From positions 1-24,725 of the forward strand of contig DATCIJ010000182.1 of assembly GCA_036507855.1 (NCBI GenBank): a DNA stretch of 24,725 nucleotides, read 5' to 3'. The stretch comes from JABWBJ01 sp036507855 (GTDB lineage: Bacteria > Gemmatimonadota > Gemmatimonadetes > Gemmatimonadales > Gemmatimonadaceae). The position numbers and the translations under genes were made by a program. The notes under the pieces were generated by a model. It was not told where the DNA came from and searched no databases. It saw only the letters and a program-made list of their open reading frames with translations. Shown piece after piece: positions 7,211 to 15,425 of this stretch. Each line of letters starts with the position of its first letter. The stretch's first letter is position 1.

Positions 7211-8278
7211 TCACGGCTTACCGCCCGGATTCCACTGCAGTCGAGGGCCGTCGGCAATCAATCGCACCGCGCGCGCCGTCAGGTTGACCATCGCGGACAT
7301 GTGCGCGAAGTCCACCAGCTCCACTTCGTCATTCACGGTGTGGTACTCGGCGTGCAGGTTGAACGACGACAGGGTGTGGGCAACAATGCCAAGCCGGGCA
7401 AAGACGATGTTGTCGCTCCGTTCGAAAAACCGTTGCGTGGGCCGCGGATCGGCAACGACTGGCAAACCCGCGCCGGCGAGGGTGGCTCCCATGGTCGATC
7501 GCTCGAATCCGGTGAGCCATGCCTTGCCCGGGCCCCCGGCGGCGGTATCAGGACGACCGATCATCTCCACCTGCACGTCGGCGACGTGCTGATCCAACGG
7601 CATGATCGGATGCTGGGAATACCAGCGCACGCCCAGTGTCCCGGCCTCCTCGCCGGTGAACGCCGCGAAGACGATCGTGCGTCTGGGGCGGGGGCCGGCG
7701 GCGATGATGCGCGCGGCCTCGATGACCGCGACCGTCCCTGAGGCATCGTCATCCGCACCGTTCGCAATCGAGTCGCCATTCACGGCGGGCCGGATGCCGA
7801 CATGATCGAAGTGAGCGCCGACGATCACGACCTCGGACGCCAGCGCCGGATCGGAGCCTCGCAACACGCCCAGCACGTTGACGCTCGTCAGGCGCCGGTC
7901 TGCCGGCACCGTGTCGAGGTCGGCGAAAGTCGGCAGGACCGCCGCACCGGTGCGAACGCGTTCCTGCCCGTTGGCCATTCGGGTGCGCGTGGTCGTGTTG
8001 GCCATCGGCAACCGCTGGAAATACCCGCTGTCGCCGGCGGGTTCGACTCCGGCCTCGCGCAGCCGCGCAGCGATGAACCGTGCCGCCCGCGCCTCGCCGG
8101 CCGTCGCCACGCGACGCCCTTCCATGGAGTCGTCAGCCAGCGCGGAGAGCAGCATTCGCGTGCGCTCGATCGTCGCGACCGACGACGCAGCGGCTGCAGG
8201 CTGGGTGGACGGCGGTGCGCCGGCGCGTACGCAGGCGGCGAACAGCAACGTGGCAGGAAGGACGGAACGGCGATTCAT
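7211..8278 (-). CDS. M28-family metallopeptidase lipoprotein
   Basis: 355 residues from the ATG at 8278. I prefer this start because it opens directly with a lipoprotein signal (MNRRSVLPATLLFAAC, lipidated Cys16), although the frame is open further upstream. The M28 di-zinc set is visible: His156 and Asp158 in GAHFDH, the bridging Asp in NGADDDASG (about 176-178), Glu210-Glu211 in TGEEAG, an acidic residue in QVEMIGR (Glu where many members have Asp), and a late His in AEYHTVNDE. The family comprises aminopeptidases and carboxypeptidases acting outside the cytoplasm. It lies on the same strand as the trans-sulfuration gene but is separated from it by the repeat, so co-transcription is possible but not shown. 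Confidence 0.92.
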   Translation of the reverse strand: MNRRSVLPATLLFAACVRAGAPPSTQPAAAASSVATIERTRMLLSALADDSMEGRRVATAGEARAARFIAARLREAGVEPAGDSGYFQRLPMANTTTRTRMANGQERVRTGAAVLPTFADLDTVPADRRLTSVNVLGVLRGSDPALASEVVIVGAHFDHVGIRPAVNGDSIANGADDDASGTVAVIEAARIIAAGPRPRRTIVFAAFTGEEAGTLGVRWYSQHPIMPLDQHVADVQVEMIGRPDTAAGGPGKAWLTGFERSTMGATLAGAGLPVVADPRPTQRFFERSDNIVFARLGIVAHTLSSFNLHAEYHTVNDEVELVDFAHMSAMVNLTARAVRLIADGPRLQWNPGGKP

Positions 8279-8304
8279 GGCGAGGGAGGAGTTGATCGTT
8301 CTCA

Positions 8305-8359
8305 CCCCGGCACGTCCGGGGAGGATTGCGGACCCGGAAGTTACCGCTCGCGCCGAGCG
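8305..8359. terminator. Two tandem hairpins between CPBP and M28 genes
   Basis: CCCCGG-CACGT-CCGGGG (8305-8321) and CGCTCG-CGC-CGAGCG (8345-8359) both form perfect 6-bp stems in the 85-bp gap just past the stop of the CPBP gene. No T-run is present. They may separate the CPBP transcript from the M28 gene. Confidence 0.35.
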
Positions 8360-8363
8360 TGGG

Positions 8364-9128
8364 TCAGCCGCGCGCCGCCAGGAGAAAGACGTCGTACAGC
8401 GCGTGCGTCCACGCCGTGATGCCGAAACCACGCGTCACATACAGCCCGCTGAACGCCAGGCCGGCGATGGTCCTGAACACGAACGACGGCAGGTCGAGCG
8501 GATCGCCGTAAGGACCGATGTAGTGGAACGCCGAGAAGATCAGCGCGCCGATGGTGACCGCGAAGATCGAGGCCGCAACCGTTCCCAGGCCGAGGATGGC
8601 GCGGGCCGCGAGCAGCAGGCCCGACACGAGAAGGACCCGGAAGAGGAGCTCCTCATACACACCGGCACCTAACGACACCATCAGCACGACGGGCCACTCC
8701 ATTGGTTGGGCCTGCCCGATGGTCAGGAGGGGCAACGCGTTCACCAGCTGCGCCGTCACCACGCCCACGACGAATCCGAAGACGACGGCCAGCAGTGCCG
8801 ACTCGACGAGCATGAGGACGAACAACCGGGGGCGAAGGCCGCCCGAACTGCGCCGGAGGTCACGCACCGCCACGACAATCAGCAGCAGCGCGACCAGTCC
8901 GCCGAAGAGCACGGGGCCGCGGTCCCCGAGCAGTGTGGCCGCGAGGCTCCGGAGAAGCACATCGGCGCCGTTGCGGATGCCCACCCCGGTGCCCTGGTTC
9001 AGCGCCACCGCCAGCGTTTCGTACAGGAGGAGCAGCGGCACCGCGAACGTGAGGCTGTACCGTGGCGATCGGGTCGCGGCCCAGTAGGACTGGCGGGAAC
9101 CGGGGCTGGCCGGCAGGACGGATGTCAT
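8364..9128 (-). CDS. CPBP-family intramembrane glutamic endopeptidase
   Basis: 254 residues with about seven or eight hydrophobic segments. The CPBP (CAAX protease and bacteriocin-processing) motifs are present in order: motif 1 EELLFR (Glu159, Glu160, Arg164), motif 2 FSAFHYIG (His202) and motif 3 HALYDVF (His242, Asp246). Family members cleave within the membrane or act in prenyl-protein maturation, bacteriocin self-immunity or peptide processing. No bacteriocin or small peptide gene is seen beside it, so the substrate is open. Leu153 in SLGAGVYEE uses TTA inside a CGTTAGG core (8668-8674, reverse strand). Confidence 0.9.
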   Translation of the reverse strand: MTSVLPASPGSRQSYWAATRSPRYSLTFAVPLLLLYETLAVALNQGTGVGIRNGADVLLRSLAATLLGDRGPVLFGGLVALLLIVVAVRDLRRSSGGLRPRLFVLMLVESALLAVVFGFVVGVVTAQLVNALPLLTIGQAQPMEWPVVLMVSLGAGVYEELLFRVLLVSGLLLAARAILGLGTVAASIFAVTIGALIFSAFHYIGPYGDPLDLPSFVFRTIAGLAFSGLYVTRGFGITAWTHALYDVFLLAARG

Positions 9129-9172
9129 CAGGATAGCACTACGGCCGGCCGTCGCACTCGTTTCATGCGTCA

Positions 9173-9181
9173 GCGTTAGGC
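9173..9181 (+). repeat. GCGTTAGGC motif next to the guanylyltransferase stop
   Basis: An exact copy two bases past the end of the mannose-1-phosphate guanylyltransferase gene, in the 54-bp gap before the CPBP start. GCGTCA stands on both sides of the TTAG. The same gap carries a 12-bp perfect palindrome, ACGGCCGGCCGT, at 9141-9152. Confidence 0.6.
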
Positions 9182-9182
9182 G

Positions 9183-10349
9183 TCACGGGCCGGGCGGACG
9201 ACCGGGGCGCCGCAGGTCGGGCGGCAGCGAGTCGAGCAGAGGCTTGAGGTCGGCCGCGCGCTCCACGGTCGTCACGAACGTGAGTCCGGGCAGGGTCACC
9301 ACCAGCAGTCCATCCACGCCGTACAATACCGCGGCTGCGCCCTCGGCGTGCACCACGTTGCCGCTGGCGTCCATGAAATGCGAACGGCCCGAGGCGCCGT
9401 TCCCGGTGTCGTCGAGCTCGCGCGCGCGCCGCAGTGCCGCCCAGGTGCCAACGTCGTCCCAGCCGAATTCGCCCGGCAGAACGACCAGGTGGCCGCTGCA
9501 CCGTTCGAGCAGTCCGCGCTCGATCGACACCGATTTCACGCCGCTGACGAACTCGTCATGATCACGCGTCTCGAGGCTCGACATCGAGCCGCCGATCTCC
9601 ACGCAGTGCTGGGCCAGCGCTTCCAGGATCACGCGGGTGCGCCAGACGAAAATGCCGCTGTTCCAGAGTGCGCCTTCACGAATGAGGGCCTCGGCGCGCG
9701 GACGGGCGGGCTTCTCCTCGAATGCAATCACATGACAAGGCCCACCCTCGGAAAGCGGTAGATCCTCGCGCAGCGGCAAACCGGGGACGAGATACCCGAA
9801 ACCGGTCTCGGCACGGGTGCCTTGAACGCCGACCGCAACAAGCGCGTTGGCCGTCGCGGCCACGCGAGCCGCCTCGCGAAGCACGTGACGGAACGCGTCG
9901 ACAAAGGCCACGGCGAGGTCGGCGTGCAGGCAGCAGAAGATCGCATCCGGTCCCGCCCGATGACGGATCTCACCGGCTGCCCACGCCAGCGATGCCGCGG
10001 TGCCCAGCGGTCGAGGCTCCACGAGCACATTCCTTTCCGCGATCATCGGAATCGCCGCCCGTATCTGGCCGGCGATATCGCGACTGGTGACCACGAGGAT
10101 CCGTTCGTAAGGCACGAGTGGTTCCAGTCGCGCGACGGCCTCGGCGATCAGCGGCCGCTCGCTCACCAGAGCGAGCACCTGCTTGGGGCGCTCGGGCGAC
10201 GAGAGGGGCCAGAAGCGCGATCCAATGCCGCCCGCGAGAATGACGGCCCACAACTGCTCATCCACCGGCGTGGTTTCGACCGGTGAGGGCTGTTCCGCGG
10301 TCGCCGTGGCTGGCCCGGCGGCGGCGGTTGCAGAATAAATGGACACCAT
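9183..10349 (-). CDS. manC: Mannose-1-phosphate guanylyltransferase (GDP-mannose pyrophosphorylase)
   Basis: 388 residues. The nucleotidyltransferase signature is at residues 36-57: VILAGGIGSRFWPLSSPERP followed by KQ. Further family markers are EKPARPRAEALI, WNSGIFVWRT and GEFGWDDVGTWAAL. The enzyme makes GDP-mannose from GTP and mannose-1-phosphate for polysaccharide or glycolipid synthesis. It has only the transferase part: the phosphomannose-isomerase cupin domain of long AlgA/ManC proteins is absent. The first 30 residues are a low-complexity Ala/Thr/Pro extension, so the true start may be a later GTG near 10265; neither start has a clear ribosome site. It is divergent from the methyltransferase gene with a 97-bp gap between them, in which I see no convincing promoter boxes. 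Confidence 0.92.
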   Translation of the reverse strand: MVSIYSATAAAGPATATAEQPSPVETTPVDEQLWAVILAGGIGSRFWPLSSPERPKQVLALVSERPLIAEAVARLEPLVPYERILVVTSRDIAGQIRAAIPMIAERNVLVEPRPLGTAASLAWAAGEIRHRAGPDAIFCCLHADLAVAFVDAFRHVLREAARVAATANALVAVGVQGTRAETGFGYLVPGLPLREDLPLSEGGPCHVIAFEEKPARPRAEALIREGALWNSGIFVWRTRVILEALAQHCVEIGGSMSSLETRDHDEFVSGVKSVSIERGLLERCSGHLVVLPGEFGWDDVGTWAALRRARELDDTGNGASGRSHFMDASGNVVHAEGAAAVLYGVDGLLVVTLPGLTFVTTVERAADLKPLLDSLPPDLRRPGRPPGP

Positions 10350-10446
10350 CAGGTGAGGCGTGAGCAGGCGTTGAGGTGGAGCAGTAAACTACCGACGCCG
10401 CACGCGTTCGACACATCGCCAATCACGTCGGGGCCAAAGTCACACG

Positions 10447-11211
10447 ATGGCAATGAACCCTCCCGGATCACTGCGAGAGCTCGACGTGGAACGCCACCTG
10501 GCCGACCCCGGGCTCCGTCAGGCATACGTGACCCCGATGTTCGACCTGATCGCTCCGCGGTACGACTCGTTCACCAGGGTTTTTTCCTTCGGCATGGACC
10601 GGCGGTGGAAGGCCACCCTGGTCGCGATGGCCGGAGGCGCCATTCCACGCGATGGTACGGTCGCGGACGTGGCGACCGGCACCGGCGATCTCGCTTTTGC
10701 GCTCAACAACGCGCGGCCGGACCTCGACATCACGGCCACCGATGTGTCCGCGCGGATGCTCGCGCTGGCTCGTGGTCGCGGCGAGCGCGAACCGGCCAAG
10801 CGGGTGACGGTGTCCGCGGGAGACATCAGCGCGCTCCCCTTCGCGGCAGCTTCGCTCGATGCGGTCACCGCCGGGTACGCGCTGCGGAATACCCCGGACT
10901 GGCGGGCGTCAATCGCCGAGCTGGCGCGCGTCATCCGGCCGGGCGGCCACCTGTTCACGCTCGACTTCTATCTCCCGCCGTCCCCGGCGTGGCGCGCGAC
11001 GTTTCTCGGCTGGTTGTCGGTCTCGGGGAACGCCGTTGGATGGTGGTGGCACCGGGAGCCGATGGCGTACGGCTACATCGCGCGTTCCATCGCGCACTTC
11101 ACGACAGCCGGCGATTTCAGCGCGACACTCGAGCGCTCGGGGTTCACTGTCGCGGCGACGCGCTTGCGGTTGTCGGGCGGGATCGCGCTGCATCACGCCA
11201 TTCGGCGTTAG
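10447..11211 (+). CDS. ubiE: UbiE/MenG-type quinone methyltransferase
   Basis: 254 residues, class I SAM methyltransferase. Residues 26-50 (AYVTPMFDLIAPRYDSFTRV and on) match the UbiE opening. Motif I is VADVATGTGDLA (72-83). The quinone-methyltransferase signature GYALRNTPDW (143-152) corresponds to the usual GYGLRN. The reaction is C-methylation of demethylmenaquinol (or of a ubiquinone precursor); menaquinone would suit the proposed phylum. Such quinols could feed the multihaem cytochromes at the end of the window, but that link is only inference. The start is ATG 10447 or 10453. Its stop overlaps that of the convergent PPOX gene. Confidence 0.88.
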   Translation: MAMNPPGSLRELDVERHLADPGLRQAYVTPMFDLIAPRYDSFTRVFSFGMDRRWKATLVAMAGGAIPRDGTVADVATGTGDLAFALNNARPDLDITATDVSARMLALARGRGEREPAKRVTVSAGDISALPFAAASLDAVTAGYALRNTPDWRASIAELARVIRPGGHLFTLDFYLPPSPAWRATFLGWLSVSGNAVGWWWHREPMAYGYIARSIAHFTTAGDFSATLERSGFTVAATRLRLSGGIALHHAIRR

Positions 11212-11213
11212 GC
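11205..11213 (+). repeat. GCGTTAGGC motif spanning two convergent stop codons
   Basis: The 9-mer contains both stops: TAG of the methyltransferase (11209-11211) and, on the other strand, TAA of the PPOX gene (11208-11210). The two genes therefore overlap tail-to-tail by four bases inside the motif. Confidence 0.65.
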
Positions 11214-11669
11214 GTCGGGTTGGCGCGGTCCGGCGGCGCGCCCGTGCATCTCATCGATGTGGATCCGGAAGACCACGTTACGGCCCGGGGTGGGGTCATC
11301 GGGCATGAGGGCGGTGGGAACCAGGCGTCGCAAGGCTTCAACGGATGACTGCCACTTCTCGTCGTTCGCGGGGCTCCCGTCGGCTTCGGGGAAATACACC
11401 GTGCCCTTCACCACCACACTTCTCCATTCGAACAGGGCGCGCACCTCGTCGATCTCGAACGCGACCCATGGGTGATGCGAAAGCTGGGTGAGCTTGGTCC
11501 CCGGGCCGGTGCGACACACGAGCCACCCATCGTCGTATACGTAATGGATGGGCTCGATATCAACGCGGTCGCGAAACGTGAACGCGAGGCGGCCGTGGCT
11601 GTGCTCCTTGAGCATCGCCTCGATCTCCCCGAAGGCGAGGTCTCGGAAGACGGGCGTGGAGGAGGTCAT
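11208..11669 (-). CDS. Pyridoxamine 5'-phosphate oxidase-family (FMN split-barrel) protein
   Basis: 153 residues from the ATG at 11669. The order of elements fits small PPOX-like proteins: an N-terminal helix (LAFGEIEAMLKEHSHGRLAF), a strand pair with IEPIHYVYDDGWLVCRTGPG, then TKLTQLSHHPWVAFEIDEV and the WRSVVVKGTVYF strand. Relatives bind FMN, F420 or haem; NimA-like nitroreductases are among them, and the real substrate is unknown. It starts 10 bp after the end of the histidine kinase, so it is likely its downstream operon partner. No clear ribosome site was seen. Confidence 0.85.
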   Translation of the reverse strand: MTSSTPVFRDLAFGEIEAMLKEHSHGRLAFTFRDRVDIEPIHYVYDDGWLVCRTGPGTKLTQLSHHPWVAFEIDEVRALFEWRSVVVKGTVYFPEADGSPANDEKWQSSVEALRRLVPTALMPDDPTPGRNVVFRIHIDEMHGRAAGPRQPDA

Positions 11670-11679
11670 GAGGATCGCG

Positions 11680-13542
11680 TCAGGACGGTCCGGGCGTTGA
11701 GTCTGGAGCGATGGGGACAGTGAACGAAAACGTGCTGCCGACTCCCTCGGTACTGTCGACCCAGATCCGCCCGCCATGGGCATGGACTATTCCACGGGCA
11801 ATCGCCAGGCCGAGTCCGGTGCCCGCCGTCCTGGCCGTTCGACGCGCGTGCCAGTGCCGGTCGAAAAGATGTGGCAGGTGCTCCTCGGGAATCCCGACTC
11901 CTGTGTCGCGCACTGAAATGACGGCGTGATCGCCGTTGGACTGCACTGAGACGATGACGCTTCCACCCGAGTCCGTGAACTTCACCGCATTGCCGACCAG
12001 GTTTGCCAGCACCTGCACGAATCGCGTCGGATCCACGTTGAGGTAAGGGAGTGACGGTGGCATCGTGCAGCGCACGTCAATGTGCCCCTCGTTGGCCGCT
12101 CCGCTCGTCATCTCGATGACGCGGTCGAGGAGTGGTTCCACCGCCTGTGGCGACGGGTCTACCTGGAAATGCCCGGAGTCGATTGTCGCCACGTCAAGCA
12201 GGTCCTCGATCATTCGGTTCATCATCCCGGCCGATTCGACGATCGCACCAACGATCTCGCGCCGGTCCTGGCCGGGCGTCTCGCTGCTTAACGCACGAGC
12301 ACAGAGACTGATCGCCGCGAGCGGGTTGCGCAGGTCATGCGACACCGCACCGAGGATCTCATCGCGGGCGACGGTCGCCCGCTGGGCCGTCTGGTACAGT
12401 CCAGCGTTGTCGATCGAGAGCGCGAGGAGCCTCGCGACCGACTCGGCAACACCGATCCACTCGGAGTCGAGCAGCCGGTTCTCGTCCGTGGAAATGAGCG
12501 TAAGGACCCCGACCAGCCGGCCACGTGCGACGAGCGGCAGGCTCGTGAGAGACCTGATGCCCAGGCTCGCCACGATACCAGCGCGCTTGTCACGAAGTGC
12601 ACCCTCTCTCGCGCCCGGATCGCCGTTCACGGTGACGGTGCTCCGCTCCTCCATGACCGTGGCAACGGGAAACGGCCAGTCGGACGGTGCCTCCCGCGCG
12701 TGCTCGAGCGCGCGAAGCGCCTTGGTCCGGTCATGATCCTCATGGACGCTCGCGATCCGACGAGTCATGCCGATTTCGTCGCACAGGTCGAGCGCGCAGC
12801 AGTCCGCGAGATGCGGGACGGCGAGATGCACTGCGCTGACGAGGGTTGATTCGTAATCCAGCGAGGAGCTCAGCGGTTCGCCAGCGCCGGCAAGGAACCG
12901 CTCATCCTTCTGCTGACGATGGCGTTCGGTGATGTCTCGCAGCACGACCGTGTACAAAGGGCGGCCGGGAAGGTCGAGTCGTGATATCGACGCCTCGGCC
13001 GGGAACTCGGATCCATCCCGGCGACGCCCGACGATTGCCTGGCGCTGACCCATGCGGCGCGCCACTTCGGCGCCGGCACCGAACCGCGCGATGTGCCTGG
13101 CGTGGACTTCATGAAGCCGATCCGGAAGGAGAATCGACAGCGGCTGGTCCATCACCTCATCGGCGATCCAGCCAAAGGTGGTCTCCGCACCATGATTGAA
13201 GACGAGGATGCGCTGTTGTTCGTCGATGGTGATGATCGCGTCGATGGCGATCGACGTGATGCCCGCGGCTTGCTGTTCCGATGCGCGCAACTCTACGAGG
13301 GCCGCGCGGAGGGCAGCACGATCCCGGGCGACGACGCGCAGCGCCCCGATGACCGCGAGGGCGGCGATGACACTCAGGATGACGCCAAGGGGTCTTCGCC
13401 ACGGACCGGCCACGTCCATGGCCCTCAGGGTCTCCAGCACGACAAGGGCAAGCGCCGCGACCACCGCGATGGGCAGGGCCGCTCTCCCCCCGACACCCGG
13501 GGGGGGAGGTTCGTTCGCTGTGGACTGGCGGGGCTCGAGCAC
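11680..13542 (-). CDS. Sensor histidine kinase with PAS and GAF domains
   Basis: 620 residues from a GTG. Two TM segments (about 21-40 and 52-71) with almost no loop between them anchor it, so sensing is probably cytoplasmic. A PAS domain (about 92-210, ending VVLRDITERHRQQ) is followed by GAF (about 222-385, SLPLVARGRLVGVLTLIS). HisKA has His402 in VSHDLRNPLAAI; the ATPase boxes are NLVGNAVKFTD (N), DTGVGI (G1) and GTGLGLAI (G2). All key residues are present. No response regulator adjoins it, so it is an orphan kinase here. Bases 13486-13506 form a C6/G8 hairpin in the first codons that encodes a Pro/Gly stretch. Leu418 uses TTA in a near-copy of the 9-mer, GCGTTAAGC. Confidence 0.93.
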   Translation of the reverse strand: MLEPRQSTANEPPPPGVGGRAALPIAVVAALALVVLETLRAMDVAGPWRRPLGVILSVIAALAVIGALRVVARDRAALRAALVELRASEQQAAGITSIAIDAIITIDEQQRILVFNHGAETTFGWIADEVMDQPLSILLPDRLHEVHARHIARFGAGAEVARRMGQRQAIVGRRRDGSEFPAEASISRLDLPGRPLYTVVLRDITERHRQQKDERFLAGAGEPLSSSLDYESTLVSAVHLAVPHLADCCALDLCDEIGMTRRIASVHEDHDRTKALRALEHAREAPSDWPFPVATVMEERSTVTVNGDPGAREGALRDKRAGIVASLGIRSLTSLPLVARGRLVGVLTLISTDENRLLDSEWIGVAESVARLLALSIDNAGLYQTAQRATVARDEILGAVSHDLRNPLAAISLCARALSSETPGQDRREIVGAIVESAGMMNRMIEDLLDVATIDSGHFQVDPSPQAVEPLLDRVIEMTSGAANEGHIDVRCTMPPSLPYLNVDPTRFVQVLANLVGNAVKFTDSGGSVIVSVQSNGDHAVISVRDTGVGIPEEHLPHLFDRHWHARRTARTAGTGLGLAIARGIVHAHGGRIWVDSTEGVGSTFSFTVPIAPDSTPGPS

Positions 13543-13587
13543 AACCGACGTTAACCGCAGGCGCCGGGGGCGCTCAAGCGGTAGCCG

Positions 13588-14592
13588 TCAGAAGATGCGA
13601 AGGCTGATATAGCGCCGCGGATTCTTCTGCACGTCAGCCAGCAGCACGCTGAGCTGCCGGAGGACCGAATCCGCATTCCGATAGAGCGTCGGATCGTTGA
13701 TCATGAGACCCAACGATCCGTTCCCGGAGTTGATCTTCTGCGCGATCGAATCGCTGGTCGCCAGGAAGGACTCGAGCTTGCCCTGGGACCGCCCCAGCTG
13801 TTCGGAGATGCCGACAAGGCGGCGGCTGGTTTCGCGCAACTGGCGCGCCGCTTCGGCCGCATCGTCGACAATGCGGCGCACCTCGCCACGCGTGGTGGAC
13901 GAGTCGACGCGCTCTGCGACGGCTCTGAGCAGCTCCGCCGACCGGACCAGCGACTGGACGCCGCCACGCACGTCGGCTGACATCGTCGTCATGTTGTTCG
14001 ATTGCTCCCGAACAGTCTGCGCCAGGATCGTGGACAGTTCCGAAAAATTGCGCACCGATAACCGGAGATCGCGCGCTGCCTGTTCGTCAAACGCCACCTG
14101 GACACGCTCGGCCACTGAGGCGACGTCTCCGGCGATTCGTCCGGCGACCGCGGTGAGGCGCGCGATGTCCGGTAACGTGGCGCCGGGGAGGACGTCTCCG
14201 CCGCGCGAAGTCTCGGATATCTGACGGACGACATCCGGGTCCCGGCCGACGGCATCGCGGCTCATGATCGTCGCCTGCCACTCTCCGAAGAGGCTCGATT
14301 CGTTCAGGAGCACGACCGCATCAACGGGAAGGTCCGCCTCGGGATCGAGGGACATCCGCGCCAGTACGAAGGCGCTGTCGCTCAGCTCCATGGCCTCGAT
14401 CTTTCCGGCGCGGACGCCTCGAATGACCACCGGCGTCCCGATCCGCACCCCGCCCACGTCGCGGAATCGCGCCGTAACGATGGCCTGATCGCGTCCGAAA
14501 TCCGCCTGCTTCACCCAGAGCGTGGCGGCCACGATGATCGCCGCTCCGATCAGCATCGTCAGACCGACCACGAAGTCATTCGCACGCTTCAC
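13588..14592 (-). CDS. mlaD: MlaD/MCE-family lipid-transport substrate-binding protein
   Basis: 334 residues from a GTG. An N-terminal TM anchor (about 8-27) is followed by one MCE domain (about 35-120, FRDVGGVRIGTPVVIRGVRAG). A long helical part with coiled-coil character (about 160-290) comes next, and the C-terminus ends NPRRYISLRIF, a usual ending in this family. MCE proteins form periplasmic hexamers that ferry phospholipids between inner and outer membrane. The GTG overlaps the stop of the permease gene (GTGA, 14589-14592). GGGAGGA ends six bases upstream, a good ribosome site that supports this start. No second MCE gene and no MlaB, MlaC or MlaF gene follows. Confidence 0.92.
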   Translation of the reverse strand: MKRANDFVVGLTMLIGAAIIVAATLWVKQADFGRDQAIVTARFRDVGGVRIGTPVVIRGVRAGKIEAMELSDSAFVLARMSLDPEADLPVDAVVLLNESSLFGEWQATIMSRDAVGRDPDVVRQISETSRGGDVLPGATLPDIARLTAVAGRIAGDVASVAERVQVAFDEQAARDLRLSVRNFSELSTILAQTVREQSNNMTTMSADVRGGVQSLVRSAELLRAVAERVDSSTTRGEVRRIVDDAAEAARQLRETSRRLVGISEQLGRSQGKLESFLATSDSIAQKINSGNGSLGLMINDPTLYRNADSVLRQLSVLLADVQKNPRRYISLRIF

Positions 14593-15380
14593 GGGGTCCT
14601 CCCCAGCAACCAGACCACTGCCCAGAACGCATCAAGGATCAGGATCATAACCGCCGAGTAGACCACTGCGCTCGTCGCCGCCTGTCCAACACCCTGCGCT
14701 CCACCGCGGGCGGAGAGGCCCTGCATGCAGCCGATCCAGGTGACCGCAGTCCCGAACGACGCTGATTTCACCAGGCCGTAGCGCACGTCGAACGTCGTGA
14801 AGAACAGGCGGAGCCCTTTCAGGAACTCCTCGGACGAGATGCCGAGCAGGGCGATCGAAGCCATCCAGCCGGCCAGAATGCCCACGACCATCGCGAGTCC
14901 GACCACCACGGGAAACATGATCGTCCCGGACAGTATGCGCGGAACGACAAGGTACGCATACGGATCGTAGGCGAGCGTCTCGAGGGCATCCACCTGCTCG
15001 GTGACGCGCATGGTGCCGAGTTCCGCGGCGATGTTCGCCCCGACGCGACCGGCAAGCGCGAGTCCCGTGAGCACCGGCGCGAGCTCCATCGTGATCGTCT
15101 TCTCGACCAGCGTCCCGACGAAGTAGAGCGGTACCGCGCCGGTAAACGAGTAACTGGCCAGCAGTGACAGCACGATCCCGGTGAACAGGGCGATGTACAT
15201 GGCGATCGGCAACGACCGAACGCCCAGCTCGCGCGCATGAAGCGTCGTCTGTGGCCACCACGTTGACACGTCGCGCGCGCCGACGAGCGTGTAACCAATG
15301 AACCGGCCCGAACGCCCCATCCCTTCGACGCGCTCGCGTCCCCAACGCCCCAGGGAAGTGATGCCCTGTGCCGCCGTCAT
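14589..15380 (-). CDS. mlaE: MlaE-family ABC permease of lipid transport
   Basis: 263 residues, about five TM segments. The MlaE core is visible: PIAMYIALFTGIVLSLLASY, LVEKTITMELAPVLTGLALAGRVGANIAAELGTM (broken into its usual two parts), VTEQVDALE, and the conserved loop YDPYAYLVVPRILSG. With MlaD it forms the membrane part of a phospholipid transporter that keeps outer-membrane asymmetry or supplies lipids outward. CGGAG five bases before the ATG supports the start. The ATPase MlaF is not next to it; the ABC ATPase at 376 is a LolD/MacB type and not a substitute. Confidence 0.93.
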   Translation of the reverse strand: MTAAQGITSLGRWGRERVEGMGRSGRFIGYTLVGARDVSTWWPQTTLHARELGVRSLPIAMYIALFTGIVLSLLASYSFTGAVPLYFVGTLVEKTITMELAPVLTGLALAGRVGANIAAELGTMRVTEQVDALETLAYDPYAYLVVPRILSGTIMFPVVVGLAMVVGILAGWMASIALLGISSEEFLKGLRLFFTTFDVRYGLVKSASFGTAVTWIGCMQGLSARGGAQGVGQAATSAVVYSAVMILILDAFWAVVWLLGRTP

Positions 15381-15425
15381 GCGATCTCCGTGTGGTGGCG
15401 CCGCGCTGAGCGTGGCGCCGCGTCG

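Noticed and set aside
10350..10446. Promoter boxes between the guanylyltransferase and methyltransferase genes
   Set aside because: TAAACT near 10388 resembles a -10 box, but no -35 element stands at a suitable distance.
10353..11348. A 331-codon + strand open frame
   Set aside because: Out-of-frame shadow of the methyltransferase gene; no motifs.
13486..13506. C6/G8 tract as a possible G-quadruplex or phase-variable tract
   Set aside because: A single G-run cannot form a quadruplex by itself, and it encodes an unremarkable Pro/Gly linker; length variation cannot be judged from one sequence.
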